DNA of 13,818 nucleotides from JAPKEZ01 sp047638975 (GTDB lineage: Bacteria > Planctomycetota > UBA1135). The translations under genes and the position numbers were made by a program. Each line of letters begins with the position of its first letter. Positions within the stretch are counted from its first letter, which is position 1. The notes beneath the pieces are model-generated. The model did no database searches, was not told where the DNA came from, and saw only the letters and a program-made list of their open reading frames with translations. Shown here piece after piece: positions 7,327 to 13,818 of the stretch. The DNA is taken from the NCBI GenBank assembly GCA_047638975.1, contig JBLINB010000043.1:1-13818 (forward strand), in the 5' to 3' direction.

Positions 7327-7375
7327 AGGAGGCAGATTCTACCCTCGCGGAGCCGGTTAAGGTATCCTAATACCC

Positions 7376-10057
7376 GTGACTAACTCGACATCCCCCGAGA
7401 ATAGCGCGAAAGAGACGCCAATGATGCGTCAATTTTTCGCGGCTAAAAAGAAGCATCCCAATGCGTTGCTGTTCTTTCGCATGGGTGATTTTTACGAAAT
7501 GTTCTTTGATGACGCGAAGGTGGCCGCCAAAGAGCTGGGTTTGTCGCTGACGGCGCGCGATAAGGCGAAGCAAGTGCCGATGGCGGGGGTGCCAGTGCGC
7601 TCGATGGAAGGATATTTAACGCGCTTGGTGCGTGCTGGCCATACAGTGGCTATTTGCGAGCAAATGCAAGATCCGCGTGACGCTAAAGGCATCGTCGACC
7701 GTGATGTGGTGCGAGTCGTTTCGCCAGGCACGCTTGTCGACGAAAGTAGCCTGATCGGTAGCGAGCCGTTGTTTGTGTTGGCGGTCGACGTCGGCGAGCA
7801 ACTTGGTTTGGCGTGGGCCGATTTATCTACAGGAGCTTTTCGCTGTTCGCAGTGCACCATCGAGAGCTTCATCGAAGAAGTGGCGCGCATCCAACCCGCC
7901 GAAGTGCTGTTGCCCGAATTCAATAGTGACGAGCAGGCGCAGTTCGAATTAACTCAGAGCTTGCAAGAGCTGTTAGCGCAGCATGATATTCCTGTATCGT
8001 GGCGCATGCCATGGAATTTCGACGCAAAAAATGGACGCCGTGATTTGTGCAAGCAGCTCAAAGTTTCAACGCTCGAGGCTTATGGTATTGAAGAATCCCC
8101 GCAGATCATCGCGGCGTGTGGCGGGTTGCTAGATTTTTTACATGACACTCAAAAATCTACTGTTGAACAGTTGCGCGAGTTGTCTTTGCACCGTGCGCAT
8201 CAACATCTGTTGCTTGATCAAGCGACGCGACGCACTCTAGAAATTGTAAAGAACCAACAAGATGGTTCGCGTCAAGGTACTTTGCTGGCCACAATTGATC
8301 GTAGTGGTACGGCGATGGGAGCAAGGCTGTTGCGCGAATGGGTACTCGAACCTTTAATTGATAAAGACTTGATCGAGGCGCGGCATGATGCTGTAGATGA
8401 ATTTGTGATTCAAGCCAATGCGCGCAAAGCAGTGGCCGCAACTTTAACCGGCATGGCCGACCTCGAACGCTTGGCCGCAAAATTGGCGAGTGGCCGTTCG
8501 GGTCCGCGCGATATTAATGCTTTGGCGGCGGCGCTTGAATTAGTGCCGGCATTATTAAATGAGTTGAGCGAATTATCGGCGCCGCAGTTATGCGAGTTGC
8601 GCGAAGATTTGAATCCTCATTTGTCGTTGGTGACTAAAATTCGTGGCGCGTTGTCGGATGCTCCGCCGTTGTTGATTAAAGACGGTGGCCTGATTCGCGA
8701 TGGCTTTAGTGCGGCGGTAGACGAGTTGCGCGAATTGGCGCAGGGCGGCAAAGATTATTTGGCGGCGATGCAGCAGCGCGAAAGCGAGCGCTTGGGTGTG
8801 CCGGTAAAGTTAGGCTTCAACCGCGTGTTCGGTTATTACATCGAACTTACTAGCAGTGTTGTGAGCAAGGCCCCTGAAGATTACATCCGTAAGCAAACGT
8901 TAAAGAACGCCGAACGCTACATCACTCCTGAATTGAAAGAGTATGAGCATAAAGTCTTGGGCGCCGAAGAGAAGCTGAAAGATGTCGAATATAAACTATT
9001 CGAAGAGTTGCGCGAAGAAGTGCTTGGTCATGCTAACTCAGTTGCGAGTTGCGCGAGTGCGATTGCTAAATTAGATGTTTTGCAATCACTGGCGAGTATC
9101 GCTGTAGAGAAAAGATTTGTGCGTCCACAGTTTATTGAAGCTGCTGCAGAAAGTTGCGGCATCTTAAACATTAAAGAAGGACGCCACCCGGTAGTCGAAG
9201 ATGCCTTGCTCGGTCAAGTCTTCGTGCCTAACGATACTTCATTGGGTGACGATTATAAAAAACGTTTAGCGATTATTACCGGCCCTAATATGAGTGGTAA
9301 ATCTACCTACTTAAGGCAGACGGCAATCGTGGTGTTGTTAGCGCAAATAGGCAGTTTCGTGCCGGCCGAGAGTGTCGAGATGACTTTGGTTGATCGCATT
9401 TTCACGCGCCTTGGTTCTGGCGACGACATTAGTCGCGGTCAATCTACGTTTATGGTAGAGATGGTTGAGACGGCTAACATCTTGCGCAATGCAACCAATC
9501 GTTCGTTGTTGTTGCTAGACGAAGTCGGGCGCGGTACCAGCACCTTTGACGGATTGGCCATCGCGTGGGCGGTTTGCGAATTCGTGCATGACAAGTTGCA
9601 CGCCCGTTGTTTGTTCGCCACCCATTACCATCAGCTTACAGATTTAGCAGATAAATTGTCGGCCGGCGTTAATTTAAATGTAGCGGTTCGTGAATGGGGC
9701 GAAGAGATTATCTTTTTGCACCGCATCGAAGAGGGTGGCACCGATCGCTCTTACGGTATTCATGTGGCGCAGCTTGCAGGGCTGCCGCATAAAGTTTTGC
9801 AACGTTCTCAAGAAATTCTTCAGCGTCTCGAAGAAGACGAAGAAGGACTGTCGCGCAAGATACTGCGCGGCCAAAGTAGAAATGTTCCTGCTATAGAACA
9901 AGTGGCCATAGTTCAACCATCACTGTTTGATTTAATAAAAAACAATGACGATGATGGCGAGTTACTATCCGAGCTTAAAGGTTTAAACTTAGATGAACTG
10001 CCGCCGATTGAGGCGTGGCAAATTTTAGATCGAGTTTTAAGAACCATAAAGAAGTGA
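7376..10057 (+). CDS. mutS: DNA mismatch repair protein MutS
   Basis: Recognises mispaired bases and small loops and, with ATP, recruits MutL. All 893 residues of a typical bacterial MutS are present. The mismatch-reading Phe-X-Glu is Phe39-Tyr-Glu41 in MGDFYEMF. The connector, core and clamp regions follow, with GYYIELT in the lever/clamp part. The ATPase has Walker A GPNMSGKST at 636-644, the ST.M..E motif in GQSTFMVEM, Walker B LLLLDEVGRGTS with Asp715-Glu716, and FATHYHQL. Near the C-terminus QPSLFDL resembles a QxxLF sliding-clamp-binding motif, followed by the terminal dimerisation segment. The GTG start gives the same N-terminal length as E. coli MutS relative to the FYE motif; the first ATG (7421) would remove most of that lead. 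The gene ends TGA-TAA-TAA in frame and overlaps the porin gene. Confidence 0.98.
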   Translation: MTNSTSPENSAKETPMMRQFFAAKKKHPNALLFFRMGDFYEMFFDDAKVAAKELGLSLTARDKAKQVPMAGVPVRSMEGYLTRLVRAGHTVAICEQMQDPRDAKGIVDRDVVRVVSPGTLVDESSLIGSEPLFVLAVDVGEQLGLAWADLSTGAFRCSQCTIESFIEEVARIQPAEVLLPEFNSDEQAQFELTQSLQELLAQHDIPVSWRMPWNFDAKNGRRDLCKQLKVSTLEAYGIEESPQIIAACGGLLDFLHDTQKSTVEQLRELSLHRAHQHLLLDQATRRTLEIVKNQQDGSRQGTLLATIDRSGTAMGARLLREWVLEPLIDKDLIEARHDAVDEFVIQANARKAVAATLTGMADLERLAAKLASGRSGPRDINALAAALELVPALLNELSELSAPQLCELREDLNPHLSLVTKIRGALSDAPPLLIKDGGLIRDGFSAAVDELRELAQGGKDYLAAMQQRESERLGVPVKLGFNRVFGYYIELTSSVVSKAPEDYIRKQTLKNAERYITPELKEYEHKVLGAEEKLKDVEYKLFEELREEVLGHANSVASCASAIAKLDVLQSLASIAVEKRFVRPQFIEAAAESCGILNIKEGRHPVVEDALLGQVFVPNDTSLGDDYKKRLAIITGPNMSGKSTYLRQTAIVVLLAQIGSFVPAESVEMTLVDRIFTRLGSGDDISRGQSTFMVEMVETANILRNATNRSLLLLDEVGRGTSTFDGLAIAWAVCEFVHDKLHARCLFATHYHQLTDLADKLSAGVNLNVAVREWGEEIIFLHRIEEGGTDRSYGIHVAQLAGLPHKVLQRSQEILQRLEEDEEGLSRKILRGQSRNVPAIEQVAIVQPSLFDLIKNNDDDGELLSELKGLNLDELPPIEAWQILDRVLRTIKK

Positions 10058-10977
10058 TAATAACTAGCTGCATTTTGAGTTTGTTGTGTAGTCAACAAAC
10101 CACCGCCGAGTTTGCCGGGAAAATAGATTTTGATGTCAGTGATAAAGATGTTGAATTTCGCCGTCTGCGTCTAGGCGTCGAAGGCCATCTTGATGAAACC
10201 TTTTCATATGTCTTTAGTGTGAATAATGATATCGAGAAACCAGACACCTCATTGCATGAAATATTAATTGCCTTTGATAGTGAATGGGGAGCATTCGAAG
10301 TCGGATACTTTAAAGAGCCCTTCGGCTTAGAGAATAGTCACAGCAGTCATTTGGTCAACTTTCTTGAACGCTCACCCGCCACTAAGCTTGCCGCCGACCA
10401 TAGCATCGGCTTCGCCAATTACTTTGCCGTTGACGAGCGCTCGCATTTAAGTTGGGGTATTTACCGCAACTCAATAACCGCGCGCTTTACTAATTTGTTA
10501 ATTGGCGATGAAGGCGTAGAAAATTTCTGGCATATTGGATCGTCGGTTGCCGTCCGTAAGTCGGATGAAATATTTCAAGGCGATGATATTTTGTTATTTG
10601 ATTTCGAGAGTCTTTATCAGCACGGGGCTTTCACCGCACAAATCGAAGCGCAGTCGCTGTTGATTGATGAAAGTGAGTCGTCCTCTTTTACTGCGCAGAT
10701 GGCTTATATGTTGAACGGAGAAAATCATGGTTACAGTATGAGCAAGGCGCGCTTTAACGCTCCGGAAAGCGGAGGAGGCACTGAGCTTGCCGTCCGCGGG
10801 ACGCATGTCGACATGGTGGAGTACACGCCGGGCATCGCTGTGATTGACGACTACGCCTTTGCCACGACTTACTATTTGAATGACTCGAGCAAGCTGCAGT
10901 TTGAAATTGGCTACGGCAGCGATGGCTTTAGTGACGACGAGACTACTTTCGCGCTACGTTATCATCTGCGCTGGTAA
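10015..10977 (+). CDS. Outer-membrane porin, phosphate-selective OprO/OprP-like
   Basis: A beta-barrel outer-membrane channel resembling the phosphate-selective porin O/P family; the transported ion is not readable from sequence. From the GTG at 10015 the signal peptide has a charged n-region (FRSSFKNHKE), a hydrophobic core IITSCILSLL and a probable cleavage after QTTA. A second GTG at 10054 overlaps the mutS stop (GTGA) and would leave an uncharged signal, so the longer form is slightly preferred. The mature part shows FRRLRLGVEGHLDETFSYVF and GAFEVGYFKEPFGLE, the family hallmarks, then alternating strands ending FALRYHLRW with a terminal aromatic residue for BAM recognition. At 320 residues it is short for the family. 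Overlap with mutS and pabA implies co-transcription rather than shared function. Confidence 0.8.
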   Translation: MANFRSSFKNHKEVIITSCILSLLCSQQTTAEFAGKIDFDVSDKDVEFRRLRLGVEGHLDETFSYVFSVNNDIEKPDTSLHEILIAFDSEWGAFEVGYFKEPFGLENSHSSHLVNFLERSPATKLAADHSIGFANYFAVDERSHLSWGIYRNSITARFTNLLIGDEGVENFWHIGSSVAVRKSDEIFQGDDILLFDFESLYQHGAFTAQIEAQSLLIDESESSSFTAQMAYMLNGENHGYSMSKARFNAPESGGGTELAVRGTHVDMVEYTPGIAVIDDYAFATTYYLNDSSKLQFEIGYGSDGFSDDETTFALRYHLRW

Positions 10978-11564
10978 TGTTGCTGCTCATCGATAATTAT
11001 GATTCGTTCACTTACAACCTCTATCACATGCTGGCCGGGCGTGATTTCGAGGTTCAGGTTATTCGTAATGATGTGCAGTCCGTCGATGAGTTGTTGGGGT
11101 TAAAGCCGTCGGCAATTGTTTTAAGCCCTGGCCCCGGACGCCCCGCAGCTGCCGGCGTATGTTTAGATTTGCTATTGGCCGTTGACGACAGTGTGCCAGT
11201 GCTGGGCGTTTGCTTAGGGCATCAAGCGATAGTCGAGGCCTGTGGCGGCGAATTGTTTGTAGATGCGCAACCTAAGCATGGTAAAGCGTCGATAGTGCAG
11301 TTCGACGCGGCGGCGACGTTGTTTGATAAGGTGGTGCATCCGCTTAGCGTCGGCCGTTATCATTCGCTAAGCGCAAATGAACCAACACTTCCTGCTGAGT
11401 TGCGTAAAGTAGCATGGCTAGACGACGGTACCATAATGGCGGTCGAGCATCAGTCTAAACCGTGGTTCGGATTGCAGTTTCATCCAGAATCAATACTTAG
11501 TCCACAGGGTCAAACTTTAATCAATAACTTTCTTTATGTCACAAAACAAAACGCAAAAAACTAA
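10977..11564 (+). CDS. pabA: Glutamine amidotransferase subunit of aminodeoxychorismate/anthranilate synthase
   Basis: Class I glutamine amidotransferase that releases ammonia from glutamine for a chorismate-using partner (PabB for folate, TrpE for tryptophan). Its 195 residues are standard for PabA/TrpG. MLLLIDNYDSFTYNL opens the protein, SPGPGRP forms the oxyanion loop (50-56), GVCLGHQ carries nucleophile Cys79, HGK at 101-103 is the usual synthase-contact motif, and His169 with Glu171 in FHPES complete the triad. Neither pabB nor trpE is within the window, so the two roles cannot be separated, and many bacteria use one subunit for both. Its ATG shares bases with the porin stop (TAATG), and its 3' end overlaps the next gene by 29 bases. 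Confidence 0.92.
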   Translation: MLLLIDNYDSFTYNLYHMLAGRDFEVQVIRNDVQSVDELLGLKPSAIVLSPGPGRPAAAGVCLDLLLAVDDSVPVLGVCLGHQAIVEACGGELFVDAQPKHGKASIVQFDAAATLFDKVVHPLSVGRYHSLSANEPTLPAELRKVAWLDDGTIMAVEHQSKPWFGLQFHPESILSPQGQTLINNFLYVTKQNAKN

Positions 11565-11946
11565 AGCTTCGGTAGCGCAATACCTAAATGCGATCGAAGA
11601 CAAGCAGCAACGTGCCGACGCTAAGGCTATCGATAAGATGATGAAGCTGGCGACGGGATGCAAAGGTGTTATGTGGAGTGAATCGTTAGTCGGTTACCAA
11701 GATGTACATTTAAAATATGCTAGTGGCCGCGAGCTTGACTGGTTTAAGGTCGGATTCTCTCCACGTAAAGGCAAGTTGTCTTTGTATGTGTCATGTAGTG
11801 CTCCAGAGACAGAAAAATTATTAACCAAATTGGGTAAGCAAAAACGCGGCAAAAGCTGCTTGTATATAAATAAATTGGCAGATGTCGACGCAGCTGTGTT
11901 ACAGCAAGTCATTGAAGTCGCAGTTAAGCACGAAGGAACATGTTAG
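11536..11946 (+). CDS. DUF1801 domain protein
   Basis: A small cytosolic protein of 136 residues matching DUF1801 (YdhG-like fold), whose biochemical role is not established. The family pattern is visible: an N-terminal helix VAQYLNAIEDKQQRADAKAIDKMM, then GCKGVMWSESLVGYQDVHLKY, FKVGFSPRKGKLSLYVS, and LLTKLGKQKRGKSCLYINKLADVD with a last helix. There is no signal or membrane segment. The ATG lies inside the end of pabA and has no Shine-Dalgarno. The 3' end contains the good ribosome site for yaaA. Its place in an overlapping chain suggests coupled translation with both neighbours. Confidence 0.85.
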   Translation: MSQNKTQKTKASVAQYLNAIEDKQQRADAKAIDKMMKLATGCKGVMWSESLVGYQDVHLKYASGRELDWFKVGFSPRKGKLSLYVSCSAPETEKLLTKLGKQKRGKSCLYINKLADVDAAVLQQVIEVAVKHEGTC

Positions 11947-12692
11947 TACTCCTCTCTCCAGCAAAAAAATTAGACTTCGATACCAAAGTGATCGACGTTG
12001 ATGCGTCGCAGCCGCGCTTCTTATCGCAGTCGGCGCAGTTGATTAAAATCTTGAAAGGTAAATCGCAAGATGAAGTCGCAGGTTTAATGAAGCTTAGCGA
12101 CACTCTTGCCGAGTTAAATGTCGAGCGTTACTCCTACTGGAATAAACGCCATTCACTTAAAAACTCGCATCCAGCGCTGCTGTGTTTTAAGGGCGCGGTG
12201 TATGCTGCGCTTGATGCAAAAACATTTGACAAACAACAATTAAAGTTTGCGGATAAAAGGGTACGTATCTTGTCGGGCTTATATGGTGTGTTGCGCCCAC
12301 TTGATCTGATGCAACCTTATCGACTCGAGATGGGCACTAAGCTTGCTAACGAGCAGGGCTCGAATTTGTATAAGTTTTGGGGCACTGATTTGGCAGATAG
12401 CTTAAATTCTGAAAAGCCTGATGTGGTAGTGAATTTGGCCTCTAATGAGTACTTTAAAGCAGTCGGCGCTAAGCATATTGAGGCGCAGATAATCACTCCG
12501 CAATTTAAAGAAAGAAAGGGAGAGGACTACAAGATGGTCGGCGTGTTCGCCAAGACAGCTCGTGGTTTGATGACGCGTTATATTGTCGAGAATAAAATAA
12601 AAGGCGTCGCTGAACTAAAAAAGTTCAACGACGCCGGATACCAATTCAATAAGCAGTTATCGACTGCTACTGAATGGGTTTTTACTCGCTAG
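11940..12692 (+). CDS. yaaA: Peroxide stress protein YaaA (DUF328)
   Basis: In E. coli YaaA is OxyR-controlled and lowers free iron and Fenton damage during peroxide stress; the fold also has DNA-binding features. The 250-residue protein has the family motifs from the first residues: LVLLSPAKKLDF at 2-13, CFKGAVYAALDA at 82-93, ILSGLYGVLRPLDLMQPYRL at 109-128, YKFWGTDLA at 143-151 and VNLASNEYFKAV at 163-174. A clear Shine-Dalgarno, GAAGGA, sits about four bases before the ATG, one of the few good sites in this window. Last gene of the mutS chain. Its final 100 bases also hold a minus-strand terminator for the convergent redoxin gene, whose stop is 2 bases away. Confidence 0.95.
   Translation: MLVLLSPAKKLDFDTKVIDVDASQPRFLSQSAQLIKILKGKSQDEVAGLMKLSDTLAELNVERYSYWNKRHSLKNSHPALLCFKGAVYAALDAKTFDKQQLKFADKRVRILSGLYGVLRPLDLMQPYRLEMGTKLANEQGSNLYKFWGTDLADSLNSEKPDVVVNLASNEYFKAVGAKHIEAQIITPQFKERKGEDYKMVGVFAKTARGLMTRYIVENKIKGVAELKKFNDAGYQFNKQLSTATEWVFTR
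12591..12635 (-). terminator. Intrinsic terminator of the redoxin gene, inside yaaA
   Basis: Arms at 12603-12615 and 12623-12635 form a 13-bp stem with a single C-A mismatch (12610/12628) and a 7-base loop. Read on the minus strand the hairpin is followed at once by TTTTATTTTATT (12602-12591), a textbook U-tract; on the plus strand GGATACC follows, so it acts only leftward. It starts 60 bases after the TAA at 12695. It marks the 3' end of the transcript that crosses the in-frame TGA at 13001. Confidence 0.85.
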
Positions 12693-12694
12693 CA

Positions 12695-13729
12695 TTAAAG
12701 CTCGGCCATTAACTCGGCAACCTTTGCTTCTAGTTTTTCGCCGCGCAAATCTTTGTAACGAATGACGCCGTTGGCATCAAGTAGGTACGAAGTCGGGTAG
12801 TAGCGCACGGCCCAGTCAGCGGCTGCGCCATCCTTGCCGCCACCGGTGAAGATACTCTTCCAGGTAACCCCCATTTCTTTACATTTTTCAAGGTAGTCTT
12901 CTTTGCTGTCGTCAGTGTTAACACCAAAGATCGCAAAGTCTTGACCAGCATAGCGCTCAACTAGCGCTTTTTCAGTCGGGATTTCACCGACGCAAGGGCC
13001 TCACCAGAAACCCCAGAATACCACGAAGGTGACTTTGCCGCGCGTGTCTTTTAAATGACGTGGCTTGCCGTCTACGTCAACACCGCCAAGGGCCGGAGCT
13101 GTTTTGCCGACTTGTAGTTGGCGCTTCACTAATAATGGTGCAGCTTTGGCGGCAGCATCAGAATCAGGATATTTCTCAAGTAGCGCATCGACGGTGGCAT
13201 CGGTTTGCTGTTGATTGCTGTTGTCGGAATAAGCGTTGGCCATGGCTAACATGCAGTGCGCCTTGACTTTCTTTGCAGTGGTTGCAGCACTTAAACTTTT
13301 TAGCGCGGTAATTTTTATTTCGCTACTAACTCTTACGTTGCGTAAAGACGCGCAGTATTCAACAGCAAAATCTGAATCGGCATATTCGCCGATAAACAGT
13401 TTAGATAAACTGCCAAATACTTTTTCGGGATGTGTCCAGGCTTTTTGCCCAAAGTTTTCTACGCACCAAAGTTGTGCTCTGGCACGGTCGCCATGCGTCA
13501 CACCTTTATCTTTAGCGATGATCTTAAAGCGATCGAAGTACTCTTCGATTGGGTTTTCAAGCTCAGTGAATTCGCCTGACTCGTACATTGCTTCGAGTTT
13601 GGCATAATAATCAGCCCTGGCTGCCTGATATGACAGCTGAAGCGTCTCGAGCTTGGTTGGAGCCGAGGCCTCGACGGGCTCTTGCGCTGAAAAAGCCATT
13701 ATGGCGGAGAGGATTAAGGTACTAAACAT
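12695..13729 (-). CDS. TlpA-like thioredoxin-fold redoxin, probable selenoprotein with UGPC active site
   Basis: A predicted periplasmic thiol-disulfide oxidoreductase of 344 residues if the in-frame TGA at 13003-13001 is read as selenocysteine 243. Residues 1-16 are a probable signal peptide. Residues about 25-205 are an all-helical, TPR-like region. VGKTAPALGGVDVDG (207-221) opens the TlpA/AhpC-type domain. The active site is FWGFW-U-GPC (238-246), followed by FAIFGVNTDDS (265-275), YYPTSYLLD with cis-Pro312 (310-318) and GVIRYKDLRG. The C-terminal 101 codons are open and clearly homologous. The normal motif is FWxxWCGPC, so the TGA stands exactly at the nucleophilic cysteine. Annotation pipelines would call two truncated pieces. 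The alternatives are a TGC-to-TGA nonsense mutation or a sequence error. Divergent from lipA. Confidence 0.8.
12952..12991 (-). promoter_or_regulatory. Two hairpins after the UGA, candidate bacterial SECIS
   Basis: On the minus-strand mRNA, GUCGG (12991-12987) pairs with CCGAC (12979-12975) around UGAAAUC, 14 bases after the UGA. A second stem, AGCGCU with AGCGCU (12968-12963 and 12957-12952), has loop AGUUG, 38 bases after it. Both stems are perfect, and each loop has G as its second base, as bacterial SECIS loops usually do. Their distances lie just below and just above the commonly quoted 16-37 base range, so which of them binds SelB, if either does, is uncertain. Confidence 0.45.
13001..13003 (-). 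other. In-frame UGA, proposed selenocysteine codon
   Basis: The codon is flanked by TGG (Trp242) and GGC (Gly244) and occupies the first position of the CXXC redox motif. Nearby tryptophans use TGG, which argues against a code in which TGA means Trp. TGC to TGA is a single-base change, so a nonsense mutation cannot be excluded from one sequence. Confidence 0.75.
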
Positions 13730-13752
13730 GAAAGCACTATACGCGGTATAAT
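13723..13752 (+). promoter_or_regulatory. Probable lipA promoter in the divergent gap
   Basis: A perfect TATAAT at 13747-13752 lies 18 bases after TAAACA (13723-13728, four of six matches to TTGACA). Transcription would start near 13759. The element overlaps a minus-strand TATTAT (13753-13748), a possible -10 for the redoxin gene. The two genes therefore have back-to-back promoters in 43 bases and may be controlled together. Confidence 0.5.
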
Positions 13753-13772
13753 ATGTTTAAGTAGGTAATTAC

Positions 13773-13818
13773 ATGACCGATCTAAAAAAACCATCGTGGC
13801 TTAAAATGAAGCTGCCAC
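13773..13818 (+). CDS. lipA: Lipoyl synthase, N-terminal fragment cut by the window edge
   Basis: Only 15 codons are present. They read MTDLKKPSWLKMKLP, which matches the conserved lead-in of LipA (KPEWMKIKLP in E. coli). LipA is a radical-SAM enzyme with two iron-sulphur clusters that inserts sulphur into protein-bound octanoyl groups to make lipoate for pyruvate and 2-oxoglutarate dehydrogenases and the glycine cleavage system. The ATG is supported by a Shine-Dalgarno-like AAGTAGG at 13759-13765, seven bases upstream. All cluster-binding cysteines lie beyond the window, so the identification rests on this short motif. Confidence 0.65.
   Translation, partial: MTDLKKPSWLKMKLP

Noticed and set aside
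7327..7332. AGGAGG next to the acyl-CoA dehydrogenase start
   Set aside because: It is on the plus strand, so it cannot serve that minus-strand gene, and it is 43 bases before the mutS GTG, too far to serve it.
6893..7360. 155-residue plus-strand frame antisense to the acyl-CoA dehydrogenase
   Set aside because: It lies opposite a well-conserved enzyme and has low-complexity shadow composition with no domain features.
12730..12960. 76-residue minus-strand frame downstream of the redoxin TGA
   Set aside because: It is in another frame from the clear TlpA continuation and has no recognisable motif; it is a shadow.
13001..13003. TGA read as tryptophan or glycine under an altered genetic code
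   Set aside because: TGG is used for Trp on both sides, no other gene contains in-frame TGA, and mutS ends with TGA.
13236..13607. 123-residue plus-strand frame opposite the redoxin N-terminal region
   Set aside because: The minus-strand redoxin frame fits the family up to VGKTAPALGG; the opposite frame has no support.
13001..13729. Redoxin ending at the TGA as a complete 242-residue protein
   Set aside because: It would lack GPC and the whole second half of the thioredoxin fold, while that half is present, intact and in the same frame downstream.

Overview
The window is a compact stretch of a Gram-negative bacterial chromosome: two lipoprotein signal peptides, an outer-membrane porin and ordinary housekeeping genes. 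Base composition is near half GC by eye. The phylum is not resolved. The redoxin at the right end and the Fn3/cytochrome lipoprotein recall Planctomycetes/PVC and other aquatic bacteria, but IspG is the short canonical type. Few genes have a recognisable Shine-Dalgarno sequence. There is no mobile element, tRNA, rRNA or CRISPR array, and no gap without a gene longer than about 140 bases.

Layout. 1-91: edge of a probable divergent gene, plus an inverted repeat. 92-2189 (+): alpha/beta hydrolase, YciA-like acyl-CoA thioesterase and ispG, tightly packed. 2193-3515 (-): a lipoprotein with one CXXCH haem site between two Fn3-like domains. 3656-5149 (+): a GHMP kinase of the galacto-/arabinokinase type whose expected catalytic residues are not visible. 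5159-7326 (-): acyl-CoA dehydrogenase followed by a helical lipoprotein. 7376-12692 (+): a chain of five overlapping genes, mutS, an OprO/P-like porin, pabA/trpG, a DUF1801 protein and yaaA. 12695-13729 (-): a secreted TlpA-like redoxin. 13773-end (+): the first codons of lipA.

The main result is the redoxin gene. Read naively it stops at 13001, leaving 242 residues ending in FWGFW. The stop is a TGA exactly where the first cysteine of the thioredoxin CGPC motif belongs. The same frame continues as GPC and 98 further residues of good TlpA sequence, including the cis-proline, to a TAA at 12695. The best reading is a 344-residue selenoprotein with a UGPC active site. Two perfect hairpins lie in the 50 bases after the UGA (possible bacterial SECIS). 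An intrinsic terminator for this transcript lies inside the 3' end of yaaA. TGG codes for Trp on both sides of the UGA, and the only other TGA stop in the window (mutS) is followed by two in-frame TAA codons.

All three convergent gene pairs are 2-9 bases apart, and each has a strong stem-loop inside the 3' coding end of one partner. These may serve as terminators, at differing confidence.
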